Shown: piece by piece, positions 11,175 through 11,305 of the stretch
Numbering within the stretch: position 1 is the stretch's first letter
Layout: every line of letters begins with the position of its first letter
NCBI GenBank assembly: GCA_020057445.1
Contig: JAGVFV010000206.1
Span: forward strand, 1-11,305
Reading direction: 5' to 3'
Origin: an archaeon
GTDB lineage: Archaea; Nanobdellota; Nanobdellia; Woesearchaeales; JAHJEM01
Length of the DNA stretch: 11,305 nucleotides
The notes under the pieces: model-generated
What the model was told of the DNA's origin: nothing
Seen by the model: the letters and a program-made list of their open reading frames with translations, nothing else
The model's database searches: none
Made by a program: the position numbers and the translations under genes

Positions 11175-11305
11175 AAAAAAGGGTATTTGTTTAGCACCTT
11201 CAAAATCCTCGATGTGACACTTAATGCGCTGCGTCCCCGTGGGGTCATTTCAACGAAGTTGATATCTCAGAAACTGAAAGTTTCTGACGATGCTCAGGAA
11301 CTTCG
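11175..11305 (+). CDS. Possible partial reading frame at the right edge
   Basis: A plus-strand frame is open from 11175 to the edge and reads YLFSTFKILDVTLNALRPRG, then VISTKLISQKLKVSDDAQEL. It has no ATG; a GTG at 11214 is the best in-frame start. The composition is protein-like but too short to identify, and the segment also has strong RNA-hairpin structure, so it may be non-coding. The coordinates span the open frame rather than a confirmed gene. Confidence 0.15.
11254..11305. other. Nested hairpin at the window edge
   Basis: CGAAGTT (11254-11260) pairs with AACTTCG (11299-11305), and inside it CAGAAACT (11268-11275) pairs with AGTTTCTG (11279-11286) across a 3-base loop. A stem within a stem of this size suggests a structured RNA or recombination/attachment site continuing beyond the window. 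Confidence 0.45.

Larger units (their letters stand above)
10841..11305. other. Gene-poor right end with inverted repeats and an AT-rich core
   Basis: No confident gene in 465 bases. Visible structure: CGTAATC/GATTACG (10888-10894, 10922-10928); a long inverted repeat at 10941-11168; a palindrome ATATAC-T-GTATAT (11033-11045) within an AT-rich run that could hold the promoter of the leftward transglycosylase gene (ATATATAT near 11016); an A8 tract at 11173-11180, which is T8 on the minus strand and a possible minus-strand terminator; and a hairpin at the edge. A 48-codon minus-strand frame (MTPRGRSALSVTSRILKVLN..., about 11098-11244) and an open plus-strand frame (below) overlap here; neither is supported enough to call. 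Confidence 0.5.

Overview
The window looks archaeal. At least five genes have an AT-rich TATA element (TTTATAAA type) about 22-32 bases upstream of the start codon, the spacing of leaderless or very short-leader archaeal transcripts, and several gene ends run into T-rich tracts. No rRNA, tRNA or CRISPR array was recognised, so the lineage is not fixed. A DPANN-type archaeon (for example a Woesearchaeota relative) is a guess that fits the gene mix, including a bacterial-type lytic transglycosylase.

Layout. (a) 1-1602, minus strand: a tight operon of a CARF-wHTH regulator (Csa3-like), a RelA/SpoT/MESH1-type HD hydrolase and a PD-(D/E)XK nuclease cut by the window edge. (b) 1603-1736: a divergent promoter region with a TATA box for each direction. 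(c) 1737-3043, plus strand: an unknown protein followed by two paralogous ribbon-helix-helix (RHH) proteins that share an identical ribosome-binding block. (d) 3075-4200: a minus-strand gene with a split JAMM-like metalloprotease motif, flanked by imperfect ~50-base direct repeats. (e) 4397-6135, minus strand: a small unknown protein and a Schlafen/AlbA_2 'RecG-like' regulator whose linker is encoded by a perfect 12-base tandem repeat. (f) 6346-7659, plus strand: an unknown protein with a HEPN-like RX4H motif near its C-terminus. (g) 7691-9218, minus strand: an ORF6N-PLD-like protein, a broken second ORF6N gene and a small stand-alone CARF-like protein. (h) 9266-10840, minus strand: an MltD-type lipoprotein with SLT and LysM domains. 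(i) 10841-11305: no confident gene, but inverted repeats, an AT-rich core and a hairpin at the right edge.

How it fits together. Regions (a) and (d)-(g) look like an accessory, defence-type island: nucleotide-sensing CARF folds, a nucleotide hydrolase, a nuclease, a JAMM protein, AlbA_2 and ORF6N proteins, and a possible HEPN RNase. The two strongest leads are the CARF/HD/PD-(D/E)XK operon, which has the parts list of a signal-gated effector system with no Cas genes in view, and a 50-base palindromic repeat that ends exactly 26 bases before the start codons of two unrelated minus-strand genes (AlbA_2 and ORF6N). That repeat also supplies the tail of the broken ORF6N reading frame. The functions proposed for the systems are inference; the motifs, overlaps and repeats are visible in the sequence.
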